Assembly (NCBI RefSeq): GCF_001704415.2
Contig: NC_030823.1
Location: 72,168,458 to 72,232,457 of the forward strand
Length of the DNA: 64,000 nucleotides
From: Capra hircus
Lineage: Eukaryota > Chordata > Mammalia > Artiodactyla > Bovidae
Reading direction: 5' to 3'
Within the stretch, counting starts at the first letter, position 1. Every line of letters starts with the position of its first letter. A model generated the notes under the pieces. It was not told where the DNA came from. It did no database searches and was given only the letters and a program-made list of their open reading frames with translations. This document shows, piece after piece, positions 36,301-49,800 of the stretch. Made by a program: the position numbers and the translations under genes.

Positions 36301-39300
36301 CTGAATATTCACTGGAAGGACTGATGCTGAAATTGAAGCTCCAATACTTTGGCCACCTGATGGGAAGAACTGACTCTTTGGAAAAGACCCTGATGCTGGG
36401 AAAGATTGAAGGCAGGAGGAGAAGCGGATGACAGAGGATGAGATGGTTGGATGGCATCACTGACTTGATGGACATGAGTTTGAGCAAGCTCTGGGAGGTG
36501 GCGAAGGACAGGGAAGCCTGTTGTGCTGCAGTCAGGGGGTTGCAAAGAGTCGAACAGGACTGAGTGACCAAACAATAACAGCAAAGCTGACAGGTGAGGG
36601 CGCCCGTAAACAGACAGGGCTAGTTACTCCCGGGCTTTTTGTATTAGTTTCCCAGTACTGCCATAACAAATTTACAGAAACTTGGAGGCTGAGACAACAG
36701 TTTATTCTCTCATAGCTCTGGAGGTCAGCTGTTTAAAACCAAGGTATCAGCAGGGCCACATTGCCTCTGAAGGCTTCTGTGAAGAACCCTTTCTTGTCTC
36801 ATCACGGTTCTAGGGTCTGCTCCTCACCTTTGCTGTTCCTTGGCTTGTAGGTACACACTCCAGTCTCTGCCTCCATCTTCACAAATTTGGGTATGTCTTT
36901 TGCTCATTTTATTAAGCCACTTTTCACTGGATTTAGACTCATCCGGATAATCTGGGATGACCTCATCTGAGATCCTTAATCACATCTGCAAAGATCTGTT
37001 TTTCATATAAGCTCACATTCACAGGTTCCACGTGGATAATGTTTGCGGGTGGGGGGTGGGCTTTACCTTTTGGCCCTTATACTCTTCTAGATGATAATGA
37101 AGATATTGACTGTGGCATTTCTTAATGTATCTGTCCAGGTAGCAACAGAAATGCAGAAGGAAGGGACCATGTGAACATATAGTCTGCATTCTTGTAGCAG
37201 AGATATTTGTCCCACTAATGGAGCTCAGTGTATCCCCTTTTCTAGTCTTTTTCTACAAAATTAGTTAATTAATTAGTTTTTGGCTGTGTTAGATGTTCAT
37301 TGCTCTGCATGGGTTTTCTTTAGGTGGCAGCCAGTGGGGGCTACTCTTGCAGTGCCTGTCAGCAGAGCATGGGCCGGAGAGTTTAGCTCAGTAGTTGGGA
37401 TGCAGAGGCTTAGTTGCTCCGCAGCGTGTGGGACCTTCCCGGACCAAGGATCAAACCTGTGTCTCCTGCATTGGCAGGGGGATTCTTAACCACTCGACCA
37501 CCAGGGAAGTCCCCACTTCCTATTCTCGATTATGACTTAGGTAATGCTCAAAGTACAAAAAATGATTCTAAATTGTTTTGAAGGAGAAAGGGAGACAGAT
37601 TTTATTATTATTATTATTGTTGTTGTTCCTAAAGGGAAAGAAGAAAAAAGGAGAGGGATAGGGAAGGAGCCAGATGTGGCAGAAGAGTTTTGAAAAATTC
37701 ATCAAAAAGATGTATAGTTTCAAAAAACAGTTTAAGAGGTGAAGGAAAATACTGAATTGACATACAGATGACCAACAGGCATGTGAAAAATGCTCAACAT
37801 TGCTAATTTTTAGAGACATGTATATCAAAAGTACAATGAGGTATCATTGCACACTGGTCAGAATGGCCATCACCAAAAAATTTAGAAACAATAAATTCTG
37901 GAGAGGGTGTGGAGAAAAGGGAGCCCTTCTACACTCCTGGTGGGAATGTAAGTTGGTCCAACCATTATGGAGAACTGTATGAAGTTCCCTTAAAAACTGA
38001 GAACAGAGTTACCATATGATCCTACAATCCTTCTTCTGAGCATATATCGAGAGAAAGCGCTAATTCGAAAAGATACACATATCCAGTGTTCTTTGCAGCA
38101 CTGTTTACAATAGCCAAGACATGGAAACACCCTACATGTCCATAGACATGAATGGATAAAGAAGATATAGTATACACATACATTGGAACATTCCTCAGTC
38201 ATAAAAAGAATGAAATAATACAACCTGCAGAGACATGGATAGACCTAGAGGTCATCATATTAAGTGAAGTAAGCTAGGCGAAGATAAATTTCATACAATA
38301 TCGCTCATATGTGGAATCTAACAAAATATAAAAGTGAACTAATTTACAAAGCAGAAATAGACCCACAGACAGAGAAAACAAACTTATGGTTACCAAAAGG
38401 GAAAGAAAGGGAGGGATAAATTAGGAATTGGGATTAACAGATACACTACTATATATAAAATAGATAACCAACAAGGTGTTAGCACCAGGAACTAAACTGG
38501 ATATTTTGTAGTAACCTATAATGGAAGAAAAGTTATGACCAACCTAGATAGTATATTCAAAAGCAGAGACATTACTTTGCCGACTAAGGTCCGTCTAGTC
38601 AAGGCTATGGTTTTTCCAGTGGTCATGTATGGATGTGAGAGTTGGACCGTGAAGAAGGCTGAGCGCCAAAGAATTGATGCTTTAGAACTGTGGTGTTGGA
38701 GAAGACTCTTGAGAGTCCCTTGGACTGCAAGAAGATCCAACCAGTCCATTCTGAAGGAGATCAGCCCTGGGATTTCTTTGGAAGGATCAATGCTAAAGCT
38801 GAAACTCCAGTACTTTGGCCACCTCATGCGAAGAGTTGACTCATTGGAAAAGACTCATGCTGTAAGGGATTGGGGGCAGGAGGAGAAGGGGACGACAGAG
38901 GATGAGATGGCTGGATGGCATCACTGACTTGATGGATGTGAGTCTGAGTGAACTCTGGGAGTTGGTGATGGACAGGGAGGCCTGGCGAGCTGTAATTCAT
39001 GGAGTCGCAAAGAGTTGGACACGACTGAGTGACTGAACTGAACTGAACTGATAATGGAAAAGAATCTGAAAAAGAATAGATATGTATATATAACTGAATC
39101 ACTTTGCTGTACTCCTGAAACGAACCCACACACATACATGAAGAATACTGAATTATTAGATAAGAGTCAAGATTGAACTGACTACCGAAAGATATTCATC
39201 TATATTATGAAAAATTATGCAAGAAGTACACTGTAACCTAATTACCTGTGGGAACTGTCAGTTTTTCAGAAGGCTGCAGCTGTCACTAACATTCATTACA

Positions 39301-40844
39301 GCCATATTTCATCTCTCAGATTTTCTGGCCTGCCATTGATCTGCCAGCCTTTAACCCAGTAGTTCTCAGATTTAATTCCCACAAGTTCTATATGGGGAGA
39401 ATCTGCATATCGGAGCCCACCTCCTCCTCAGATTCTTCTAGTTGGTGTTCTGGCTTGGAGGGCTGTGCTGAAGGGGTCAGTGGGAAAGAGGGTCTCTATC
39501 CACTAACCATATCTAGGATGTTTTTAAGGGTGGTTATGGCAGAAGGAAAGCCGTGGTGACATAAGCTTACTGAACCTGATCTAAGACCTTGCAGGAGAAA
39601 TGGAAGGGCAAGGTCTTTGGAAGGAGGAGCAGTCTCTCACAGTAACAGTTGGACAGGCTGTCCATAAACCATGAGTTGTTGTATCTCTTTAAGGCTCAAA
39701 CTAGTACGATCAGGGAAAACACATGTCCAAAATCTACAGTGAATATTCAGGTGAAGAAAGATGTTGAGCTAGTTAGGAAACTTCAGCTGCAGGTGGTAAA
39801 TTCTGAACTCTGATTTGATGAAAGAAAATTCAGGAAGAGCCAGGGTGGTGGGGGAATGGCTTGTACAAAAACTAGAGATGAGAATTGGGTTAGTTACAAT
39901 GAAAAGCCAATAGAGCAGGAAAAATAATAACAAAGTTTGTTATATTTTCTCCTCTGTAAAAGTATAGGCTTCTAAGCACTTATCCAAAACCCTTGGGGCC
40001 TGATGTGTTATAGAATTATTTTTGAAATTTAGAAGATGGTGCGAAGCTTATACTGTATATGGTGGTGGTGGCAGTGATGGCAGTTTAGCCACTAAGTTGT
40101 GTCTGACTCTTTTGAAACCCCATGGACTCAGCCCGCCAGGTTCCTCTGTCCATGGCATTTCCCAGGCAAGAATACTGGAGTCGGTTGCCATTTTTTCTCC
40201 AATAATGTTTATTGGTGTATACAATATGAAAGTGAAAGTCATTCAATCGTGTCTGACTCTTTGCAACCCCATGGACTATACAGTCCATGGAATTCTCCAG
40301 GCCAGAATACTGGAGTGGGTAGCCGTTCCCTTCACCAGAGGACCTTCCCAGCCCAGGAATCGAACCCAGGTCTTCCATATTGCTAGCAGATTCTTTACCA
40401 TCTGAGCCACAAGGGAAGCCCAAGAATACTGGAGTGGGTAGCCTATCCATTCTTATCCCTTCAGGATAAGCCTATCCCTTATCCCGAATTGAACCAGGGT
40501 CTCCTGCATTGTAGGCAGATTCTTTACCAGCTGAGTTACCAGGGAATCCCATATACAATATACAGTATTGTATACACTGTGTATAACACTTCTAGTAGGA
40601 CCTGGGGATGCATCCTGTAAGGAAACACATAATTTCTGCACTGAGATATTTGAAAGTTCACACTGAAATAAAGGCTTTAAGTAGCCTCACTTCAGTTCAA
40701 GTTAAATTAATTTTATATAATTAATTATTTTTAAAAAGTTCTTGCTTTTCAGAGCCTTTTTCTTTGCCCCTCCCCAGGGATGGCGGAGCCTGGTGGGCTG
40801 CCGTCTATGGGGTCGCACAGAGTCAGACACGACTGAAGTGTCTT

Positions 40845-40875
<31 letters not shown>

Positions 40876-43800
40876 CTGCCGCCAGTTTTTGCATTTTGAA
40901 ACTGCAGATAAAGGGTTGTAAAACAGTGGAGGCTCACTAAAGGAAAGCAGAGATGTATCAAAAATAGAATAAAGAGGAAAAAGCCTCCTAGGTTCTCACT
41001 GTTCTAAAAGAATCTGGGATGCAAAAATCCTCAACAAAATTCTAGCAATCAGAATCCAACAACACATTAAAAAGATCATACACCATGACCAAGTGGGCTT
41101 TATCCCAGGGATGCAAGGATTCTTCAATATCTGCAAATCAATCAATGTAATTCACCACATTAACAAATTGAAAAATAAAAACCATATGATTATCTCAATA
41201 GATGCAGAGAAGGCCTTTGACAAAATTCAACATCCATTTATGATAAAAACTCTCCAGAAAGCAGGAATAGAAGGAACATACCTCAACATAATAAAAGCTA
41301 TCTATGACAAACCCACAGCAAACATTATCCTCAATGGTGAAAAATTGAAAGCATTTCCCCTAAAGTCAGGAACAAGACAAGGGTGTCCACTTTCACCGCT
41401 ACTATTCAACATAGTTCTGGAAGTTTTGGCCACAGCAATTAGAGCAGAAAAAGAAATAAAAGGAATCCAAATTGGAAAAGAAGAAGTAAAACTCTCACTG
41501 TTTGCAGATGACATGATCCTCTACATGGAAAACCCTAAAGACTCCACCAGAAAATTACTAGAGCTAATCAATGAATATAGTAAAGTTGCAGGATATAAAA
41601 TCAACACACAGAAATCCCTTGCATTCCTATACACGAATAATGAGAAAGTAGAAAAAGAAATTAAGGAAACAATTCCATTCACCATTGCAACGAAAAGAAT
41701 AAAATACTTAGGAATATATCTACCTAAAGAAACTAAAGACCTATATATAGAAAACTATAAAACACTGATGAAAGAAATCAAAGAGGACACTAATAGGTGG
41801 AGAAATATACCATGTTCATGGATTGGAAGAATCAATATAGTGAAAATGAGTATACTACCCAAAGCAATTTACAAATTCAATGCAATCCCTATCAAGCTAC
41901 CAGCCACATTTTTCACAGAACTAGAACAAATAATTTCAAGATTTGTATGGAAATACAAAAAACCTCGAATAGCCAAAGCAATCTTGAGAAAGAAGAATGG
42001 AACTGGAGGAATCAACTTGCCTGACTTCAGGCTCTACTACAAAGCCACAGTCATCAAGACAGTATGGTACTGGCACAAAGACAGACATATAGATCAATGG
42101 AACAAAATAGAAAGCCCAGAGATAAATCCACACACATATGGACACCTTATCTTTGACAAAGGAGGCAAGAATATACAATGGAGTAAAGACAATCTCTTTA
42201 ACAAGTGGTGCTGGGAAAACTGGTCAACCACTTGTAAAAGAATGAAACTAGATCACTTTCTAACACCCCACACAAAAATAAACTCAAAATGGATTAAAGA
42301 TCTAAATGTAAGACCAGAAACTATAAAACTCCTAGAGGAGAACATAGGCAAAACACTCTCAGACATAAATCACAGCAGGATCCTCTATGATCCACCTCCC
42401 AGAATTCTGGAAATAAAAGCAAAAATAAACAAATGGGATCTAATTAAAATTAAAAGCTTCTGCACAACAAAGGAAAATATAAGCAAGGTGAAAAGACAGC
42501 CTTCTGAATGGGAGAAAATAATAGCAAATGAAGCAACTGACAAACAACTAATCTCAAAAATATACAAACAATTTCTGCAGCTCAATTCCAGAAAAATAAA
42601 CGACCCAATCAAAAAATGGGCCAAAGAACTAAATAGACGTTTCTCCAAAGAAGACATACGGATGGCTAACAAACACATGAAAAGATGCTCAACATCACTC
42701 ATTATTAGAGAAATGCAAATCAAAACCACAATGAGGTACCACTTCACACCAGTCAGAATGGCTGCGATCCAAAAATCTGCAAGCAATAAATGCTGGAGAG
42801 GGTGTGGAGAAAAGGGAACCCTCCTACACTGTTGGTGGGAATGCAAACTAGTACAGCCACTATGGAGAACAGTGTGGAGATTCCTTAAAAAATTGCAAAT
42901 AGAACTACCTTATGACCCAGCAATCCCACTTCTGGGCATACACACCAAGGAAACCAGAATTGAAAGAGACACATGTACCCCAATGTTCATCGCAGCACTG
43001 TTTATAATAGCTAGGACATGGAAACAACCTAGATGTCCATCAGCAGATGAATGGATAAGAAAGCTGTGGTACATATACACAATGGAGTATTACTCAGCCA
43101 TAAAAAAGAATTCATTTGAATCAGTTCTGATGAGATGGATGAAACTGGAGCCGATTATACAGAGTGAAGTAAGCCAGAAAGAAAAACACCAATACAGTAT
43201 ACTAACACATATATATGGAATTTAGGAAGATGGCAATGACGACCCTGTATGCAAGACAGGGAAAGAGACACAGATGTGTATAATGGACTTTTGGACTCAG
43301 AGGGAGAGGGAGAGGGTGGGATGATTTGGGAGAATGGCATTCTAACATGTATACTATCATGTAAGAATTGAATCGCCAGTCTATGTCTGATGCAGGATAC
43401 AGCATGCTTGGAGCTGGTGCATGGGGATGACCCAGAGAGTTGTTATGGGGAGGGAGGTGGGAGGGGGGTTCATGTTTGGGAACGCATGTAAGAATTAAAG
43501 ATTTTAAAATTTAAAAAATAAAAAAGAAAATAAAATTAAAAAAGAAAAAAAAGAATCTGGGTGCATTTCACTAAAGTCTGTTTTCTCCTCAAAGCACTCT
43601 TCTCACTCACTTCCCCACACAATGCCACTTAGCTGTGTGAGGAGACCTTTGCATTCGAAGTTTCAGAGAGCTGAAAAGGGCAGAGTCCCTTTTAAAATAC
43701 ACAGACTTCTGTTTTTCAGAAAGGATCTTTGAGCTAAGGGGAACTGGTTAAAGTAGAATAAATAATAACGTAAGAGGATGTTAAAATTTGACTTTTCCTG

Positions 43801-46800
43801 CTTTAGTTTCAGCTGAGGTTCAAAGATTGAGAATGTAGTAAACTTCAAAGGACTCCTCTTCTGAAGGAAAGTTCCAGGCTACCTGTGCAACTTATTTAGG
43901 ATGTGGCAATATGAACAACACCCCCCCTCCCCCCCACCCCACAAACCCTAACATACAAAATCAAGTTTGCAACACGTAGACCCTTAACCATCCCGAGGGA
44001 ATAAGAAGGGCCGAAGGTGAAGAGGTCAGAGAGGACAGGTATTAGGGTGAAGAAATGAACAGTGTCTCGCTAAGCTTCCTAGAAGAAGGGGTTGATCCTT
44101 ATGAGAGAGCTTCAAGGGCATCTCATGGAGACCTTGTCCACAGAAGTTTGGGGGGCACTCAGGGCTGGAGTCTGACCCAGCCTGGGAGGCACTGGTTACG
44201 GGCAAGGCCCCTGCAGAGCTAGTACAAACTGTCATACAAAAGGGCACTCTCCCTATGGGGGCCTGAAATCCTGCCCACACTCTGCTCACCTCCCTGTGGG
44301 CCTTGACCCAGGCCTCATCCCTTTTCCCCTGGAGTCATTTCCAGTTCCTGCCCAAAAGGACAGCAGTATGTGGAGAGTGTGTCTGCCTGCGCTCCCACTG
44401 TGTTCTCAGAGTCTGAGGGGAATGGCACAAGCAACTGCTGTCCAGCTCACTGGAAGAATTCAATATCCCAGCAGGGACCTCCAGAGAACATGCACGAACC
44501 TCCAAAAACCCACAAAAGCACCCAGTGCCCGAGGCAGGTGTGGTCACCCTCCAGTCCAGAGAACACGAGATTTCGACATGGACCAAAGTGTCCAGAGGAC
44601 ACCGGGGCTGTAAGCTGGGCGCCAGCCAAGGAACTCTGTACCCTGCATCCTCCCTTTGCTTTTCCAGGAGCGGCCAGAGGGAGCCTGGTGCATAGGAGGA
44701 GGCTGGGAGCAGGAGGACAGGCTGAACACATCTCTCTTCTATCCCGGATTTCCTAAGACAACAGGTTCAAGCTTAATGAGGAGGGAAGCTTTTTTTCCCC
44801 CTTTAGAATAAAACATTATTCATTTATTTCGTCTGTGCTGGGTCTTAGTTGAAGCACTCGAGATTTTTAGCTGCAGCTTGCACACTCTTAGTTGCAGCAT
44901 GTGGGGTCTAGTTCCATAACCGGAGGCCCCCTGCATTGGGAATGCAGAGTCTTAACCCCTGGACCACCGGGGAAGTCCTGGGAGACGCTTTGCTTAGAGT
45001 TAAATTACAAACAGGTGGATGTTTTAATTAATTACCGAAGTGAGGCCTTTCCTAAAACTGGAAGCAGCCGAAAGATCCTTTATTATTCTAGAGTGTTGCC
45101 ATCTACCCTTCATCGTGTCCAGGTTCAGAGAAGAACTCACCCATAGAACAGGTCTGAAGGAAAAAATAAATTTGTTTTCTGATTGCACCCTACAAGATCC
45201 ACTTGGTCAACTGTTGTTCATGAAAAATAGACTGGAATATGAAACTAGTTACATCAAATGGATAAATAAATAAATTACTGTCCTAATATGGGCTTCCCAG
45301 GTGGTTCAGTGGTAAAGAACCTGCCTGCCAAGCTGGAGATATGGGTTTGACCCCTGGGTGGGGAAGATCCCCTGGAGAAGGAAATGGCAACCCACTCTAG
45401 TATTCTTGCCTGGAGAATCCCACGGACAGAGGAGCCTGGTGGGCTGCAGTCCATGTTGCAAAGGAGTCAGACATGGTTTAGTGCCTAATGACTCAGCTGG
45501 TAAAGAATCCGCTTGCAATGCTGGAGACCTGGGTTCAATCCCTGGATTGGGAAGATACCTTGGAGAAGGCGAAAGGCTACCCACTCCAGTGTTCTGGCCT
45601 GGAAAATTCCATGGACGATATAGTCCATGGGGTCACAAAGAGTCAGACATGACTGAGCAACTGTCACTTCTTTCAATAGAATATGAAATGATGAAAGACA
45701 TCCAAGACGAAAAAACCACCACCACCACTGTTCTAATATGCACTAAGCAGTCAGAAAGTGAAGGGATTAGAAGTCTAAGTGCTTCTGCTCAGGGTTAAGT
45801 TTCGGTTTATGTAGGGAGAATGGAGCCAGCAGTTAGATTTATCTTCTGGGAAGTTTTAGACCACAAAGAAACAGAACTATGGTGACCATATTTTCTAAAG
45901 CAAAATATAGGACATGGAGTCTGACAAGTAAGGGTGCAGACTTGGTGATAAATGGGCCAGACTGTTTGCAATTAGCTCTGTCCCAGAAACGCAGGGACTC
46001 AGCCACTGTAGAAACAGCAAGAGCCAGGGAACTGGCGGCCTAGCTGTGTGCTGGAGCTTGTTAGCTGAGCAGAAGAGGTCAAAAGCAGGCCTCTGTGCTT
46101 GATTTCAGACTCTTGGTCTTCAGAACTGTGAGAAAATACATTTCTGTTGACCTCAGATCCAGCTTATGTATTACAGCAGGTGTAAGGAACCAATAAACTG
46201 CATTCCTCACTTGTATGGTTATGTAGGAGAATGTCCTTACTTGTAGGAAATGCATGCTGACATATTCAGGAATGATGGGATATCAGGTCAGCAACTACCT
46301 CAATTAAAATAGCAATTACTTTCAAATAATTCAGTTACAGGGTGATGGGGAAGTCATTTGTCCTATTCTTGCAACTCCTCCATAGGTCTGAAATTATTTC
46401 AAGAGACCAAAAAAAAAAAAAAAAAAAAAATCCCTATCTTAGGGTTCTAGTGACCTGGAGGAAGTGATAGTGGATTTTGTGGGGCTTTTTATGGGTTCCT
46501 CAGAGGTCCGCAGAGACTCCCTTGGCATGAGCAATGGTTCCTCTAGCTCACTTCACTCAGTGCCCTCCTCATTCCAGGGCTCTAGTCAGTCCAGCCTTCC
46601 TGACCCAGTCCATCCACCATCTCTGAGCAGGTGACCCCAGGCCAGTTCCCCTTCACCCCTCCCAGGCCTCTGGGAAGCCTGCTATGTGTAGATATATTTG
46701 ATCCAATGATGCACGCAGCTTCACTCTCAAGTGAAAACAGTTTCAGCCCTGCCTCTTGCCTTTAGACTTGCAAGTATGAGTCAAATACCAATCCCCAAAC

Positions 46801-49800
46801 TCCAGGGACACTTGTAAAGGTCTCCAAATAATCCTCTTGAAGCCCCTCTCATGTGACATAAAGTGAAGGCGATGCAAATGCCTCCCCTGAAACCTTCGTG
46901 GATGAACCTGACCCCTGGTGGATGAACACATGTGTGTACTTAGTCGCTCAGTCATGTCTGACTCTTCCTGACCCCATGGACTGTAGCCTACCAGGCTCCT
47001 CTGTCGATGGGGATTCTCCAGGCCGGAATACTGAAGTGGGTAGCCATTCCCTTCTGCAGCAGATCTTTCTGACCCAGGGCTCAAACCTGGGTCTCCCGCA
47101 TCACAGGGAGACTCTTTATGGTTTGAGCCAACGGGGAAGTCCACGAATACTGCAGTGGGTAGCCTATCCCTTTTACCGGGGGATCTTCCCGACCCAGGAA
47201 CCAAACTGGGTCTCCTGCATTGCAAGCGGATTCTTTACCAGCTGAGTTACTAGGGAAGCCCTGGATGAACACACAGGACACTGACGAGTCTCTCTAGGCA
47301 CAACTATTTAGGCTGCATGTGGGAGATTTGGTGATGTTGGTGGAATTGGTTTGGGTCTACCCTTCAACTGTGGAGATTCTTAAAATCTCTTTTTTTATTC
47401 TTGTTGTGGGAGAAGTGCTGAGGCTCTAAGGCAATCAGAGAAGCTACATTTCCCAGGCCCTCCTGTACTTGCACAGAAATGCTCTTGCCAAAGTCACCTC
47501 GTGAAATTAAGCAACAGGCTTTATCTTATCGTCAAAGGATTTAGGGCTGATTCCACACCATACACTGCCTGTCTTCAGCCAAAACCCTTCCCTGGGTTTC
47601 CTCCAGCTACTCTGACTGCCGGTTTCAGTTCTCTCTTACTGGTTTCAGCCAGTCCTTCCAATGAATATTCAGGACTAATTTCCTTTAAGATGGACTGGTT
47701 GGATCTCCTTGCAGTCCAAGGGACTCTCACGAGTCTTCTCCAACACCACAGTTCAAAAGCATCAGTTCTTTGGTGCTCAGCTTTCTTTATAGTCCAACTC
47801 TCACATCCATACATGACTACTGGAAAAACCACAGCTTTGACTAGATGGACCTTTGTTGACAAAGTAATGTCTCTGCTTTTTAATATGCTGTCTAGGTTGG
47901 TCATAGCTTTTCTTCCAAGGACCAAGCATCTTTTAATTTCATGACTACTCCATTTCATCTAAGGGATTCTTGTCCAGAATAGTAGATATAATGGTCATCT
48001 GAGTTAAATTCACCCATTCTAGTCCACTTTAGTTCGCTGATTCCTAAAATGTTGATGTTCACTCTTGCCAGCTCCTTGGAAGAAAAATTATGACCAATCT
48101 AGACAGCATATTAAAAAGCAGAGACATTACTTTGTCAACAAAGATCTGTCTAGTCAAGGCTATGGTTTTTCCAGTGGTCATGTATGGATGTGAGAGTTGG
48201 ACTATAAAGAAAGCTGAGTGTCAAAGAATTGATGCTTTTGAACTGTGGTGTTGGAGAAGACTCGTGAGAGTCTCTTGGACTGCAAGGAGATCCAACCAGT
48301 CCATCCTAAAGGAAATCAGTCCTGACTATTCATTGGAAGGACTGATGCTGAAGCTGAAACTCCAATACTTTGGCCACCTGATGGAAGAACTGACTTATTG
48401 GAAAAGACCCTGATGCTGGGAAAGATTGAAGGTGGGAGGAGAAGGGGACGACAGAGGATGAGACGGTTGGATGGCATCACCGACTCAATGGATATGAGTT
48501 TGAGTAAATTCCAGTGGTTGGTGATGGACAGGGAAGCCTGGCATGCTGCAGTCCATGAGGTCACAAAGAGCTGGACACAACTGAGCAACTGAACTGAACC
48601 TGAAAACTGTCACTGGGTTTAGGTCTCACCCAGGTAATCTTGGATGATATACTGAAAGATGCTTAACTTAATCACAACTGAAAAGACCTTTTTTTTTCCC
48701 CCCCAAATAAGGTCAGCTACACAGGTTCAAGGAGTTTGGATGTAGATAGATGTGTGTTCTGAGGGCCACTATTCAACCTCCTCCATCAACACTGATTTAT
48801 CCCTTTCATCTAATCCACAGGTGCCATTCAAGTTTGTCCCAGTGATATTCTTGACAGCAAAGGATTCAGTCAGGGATCATATTTTGCATTTTAGTTGTTA
48901 TAACTCTTTAGCTTTCTTTAGGCTCAACATTCTCTAATTTTTCCTTGACTTTCATGACTTAGACATTATCAAAGAGTACCGCCAGTCATTTTGTACCAGA
49001 GCTGGCTTATCCTGGATGATGAGTGCTGGTTGTGCAGTGATCATGAATTTTGCAAGCAGGTTGATCTCCTGTTGATACGGCTATCAGGAGATTATTTATA
49101 CCATGGAAATGCTACAAATCAGAGTTCTTTTTTTTTTTTTTAAGGGCTCCCGCGGCCGCCCCATCCCTGCGGCTCGCCCGGGAAGGAGAGCGGGGAGGGC
49201 GGCGCGCGGCGGGCTCGTTCCGGCAGCCTGTGCAGCGGCGGCGGCGGCAAGCCCTGCGCGCTCCGGCGCCGCTTCCTCCGGGCCCTCCTTCTCCGGAGAG
49301 TTCCTCTGTGCATTGCTCCAAATCAGAGTTCTTAACGTTCCCTTTCCAGAGAGCTAGTTGGTAACCATTTACCAGCACACTGCTGATGAATGTTCCTTAG
49401 TTTGGATTTCTGTTTCCTTATGATTTGATTCAGGTATATATTTTTGACAGGATCATTACAAATTAACTTCTCCCCTTCACACTGTAGCCCATCGGATGAT
49501 GCATGATTTCAGTTTATCCCAGAACCTGGGATATTAAGTAACTTGGATCATTTGGTTCAGGTGGTGTCTGTCAGGTCTCTCCACTGTAAAATTACTCATT
49601 TCATACCTGCCCCTCCGTAATCAATAAACATATTTTGAAGGGTCATACTTTTTGTTTCATTTTTTCACTTTCTCATTTTTTCAAATGATCTTAACCATTT
49701 TAAAGCCTATGGTTCAGTGGTACTAAGTATTAATGCATTCATGGTGTTGTGCAACGATCACCATCTTTTATCTCCAAAACTCTTTGCATCTTGCAAACCG

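Noticed and set aside
41093..43225. 710-codon frame as a cellular gene
   Set aside because: It is L1 ORF2 with RT motifs, flanked by a target-site duplication and A-rich tail.
49142..49318. GC-rich block as a CpG-island promoter or coding exon
   Set aside because: The exact flanking duplication and poly(A)/poly(T) run show it is a retroposed insertion; its frames match no protein.
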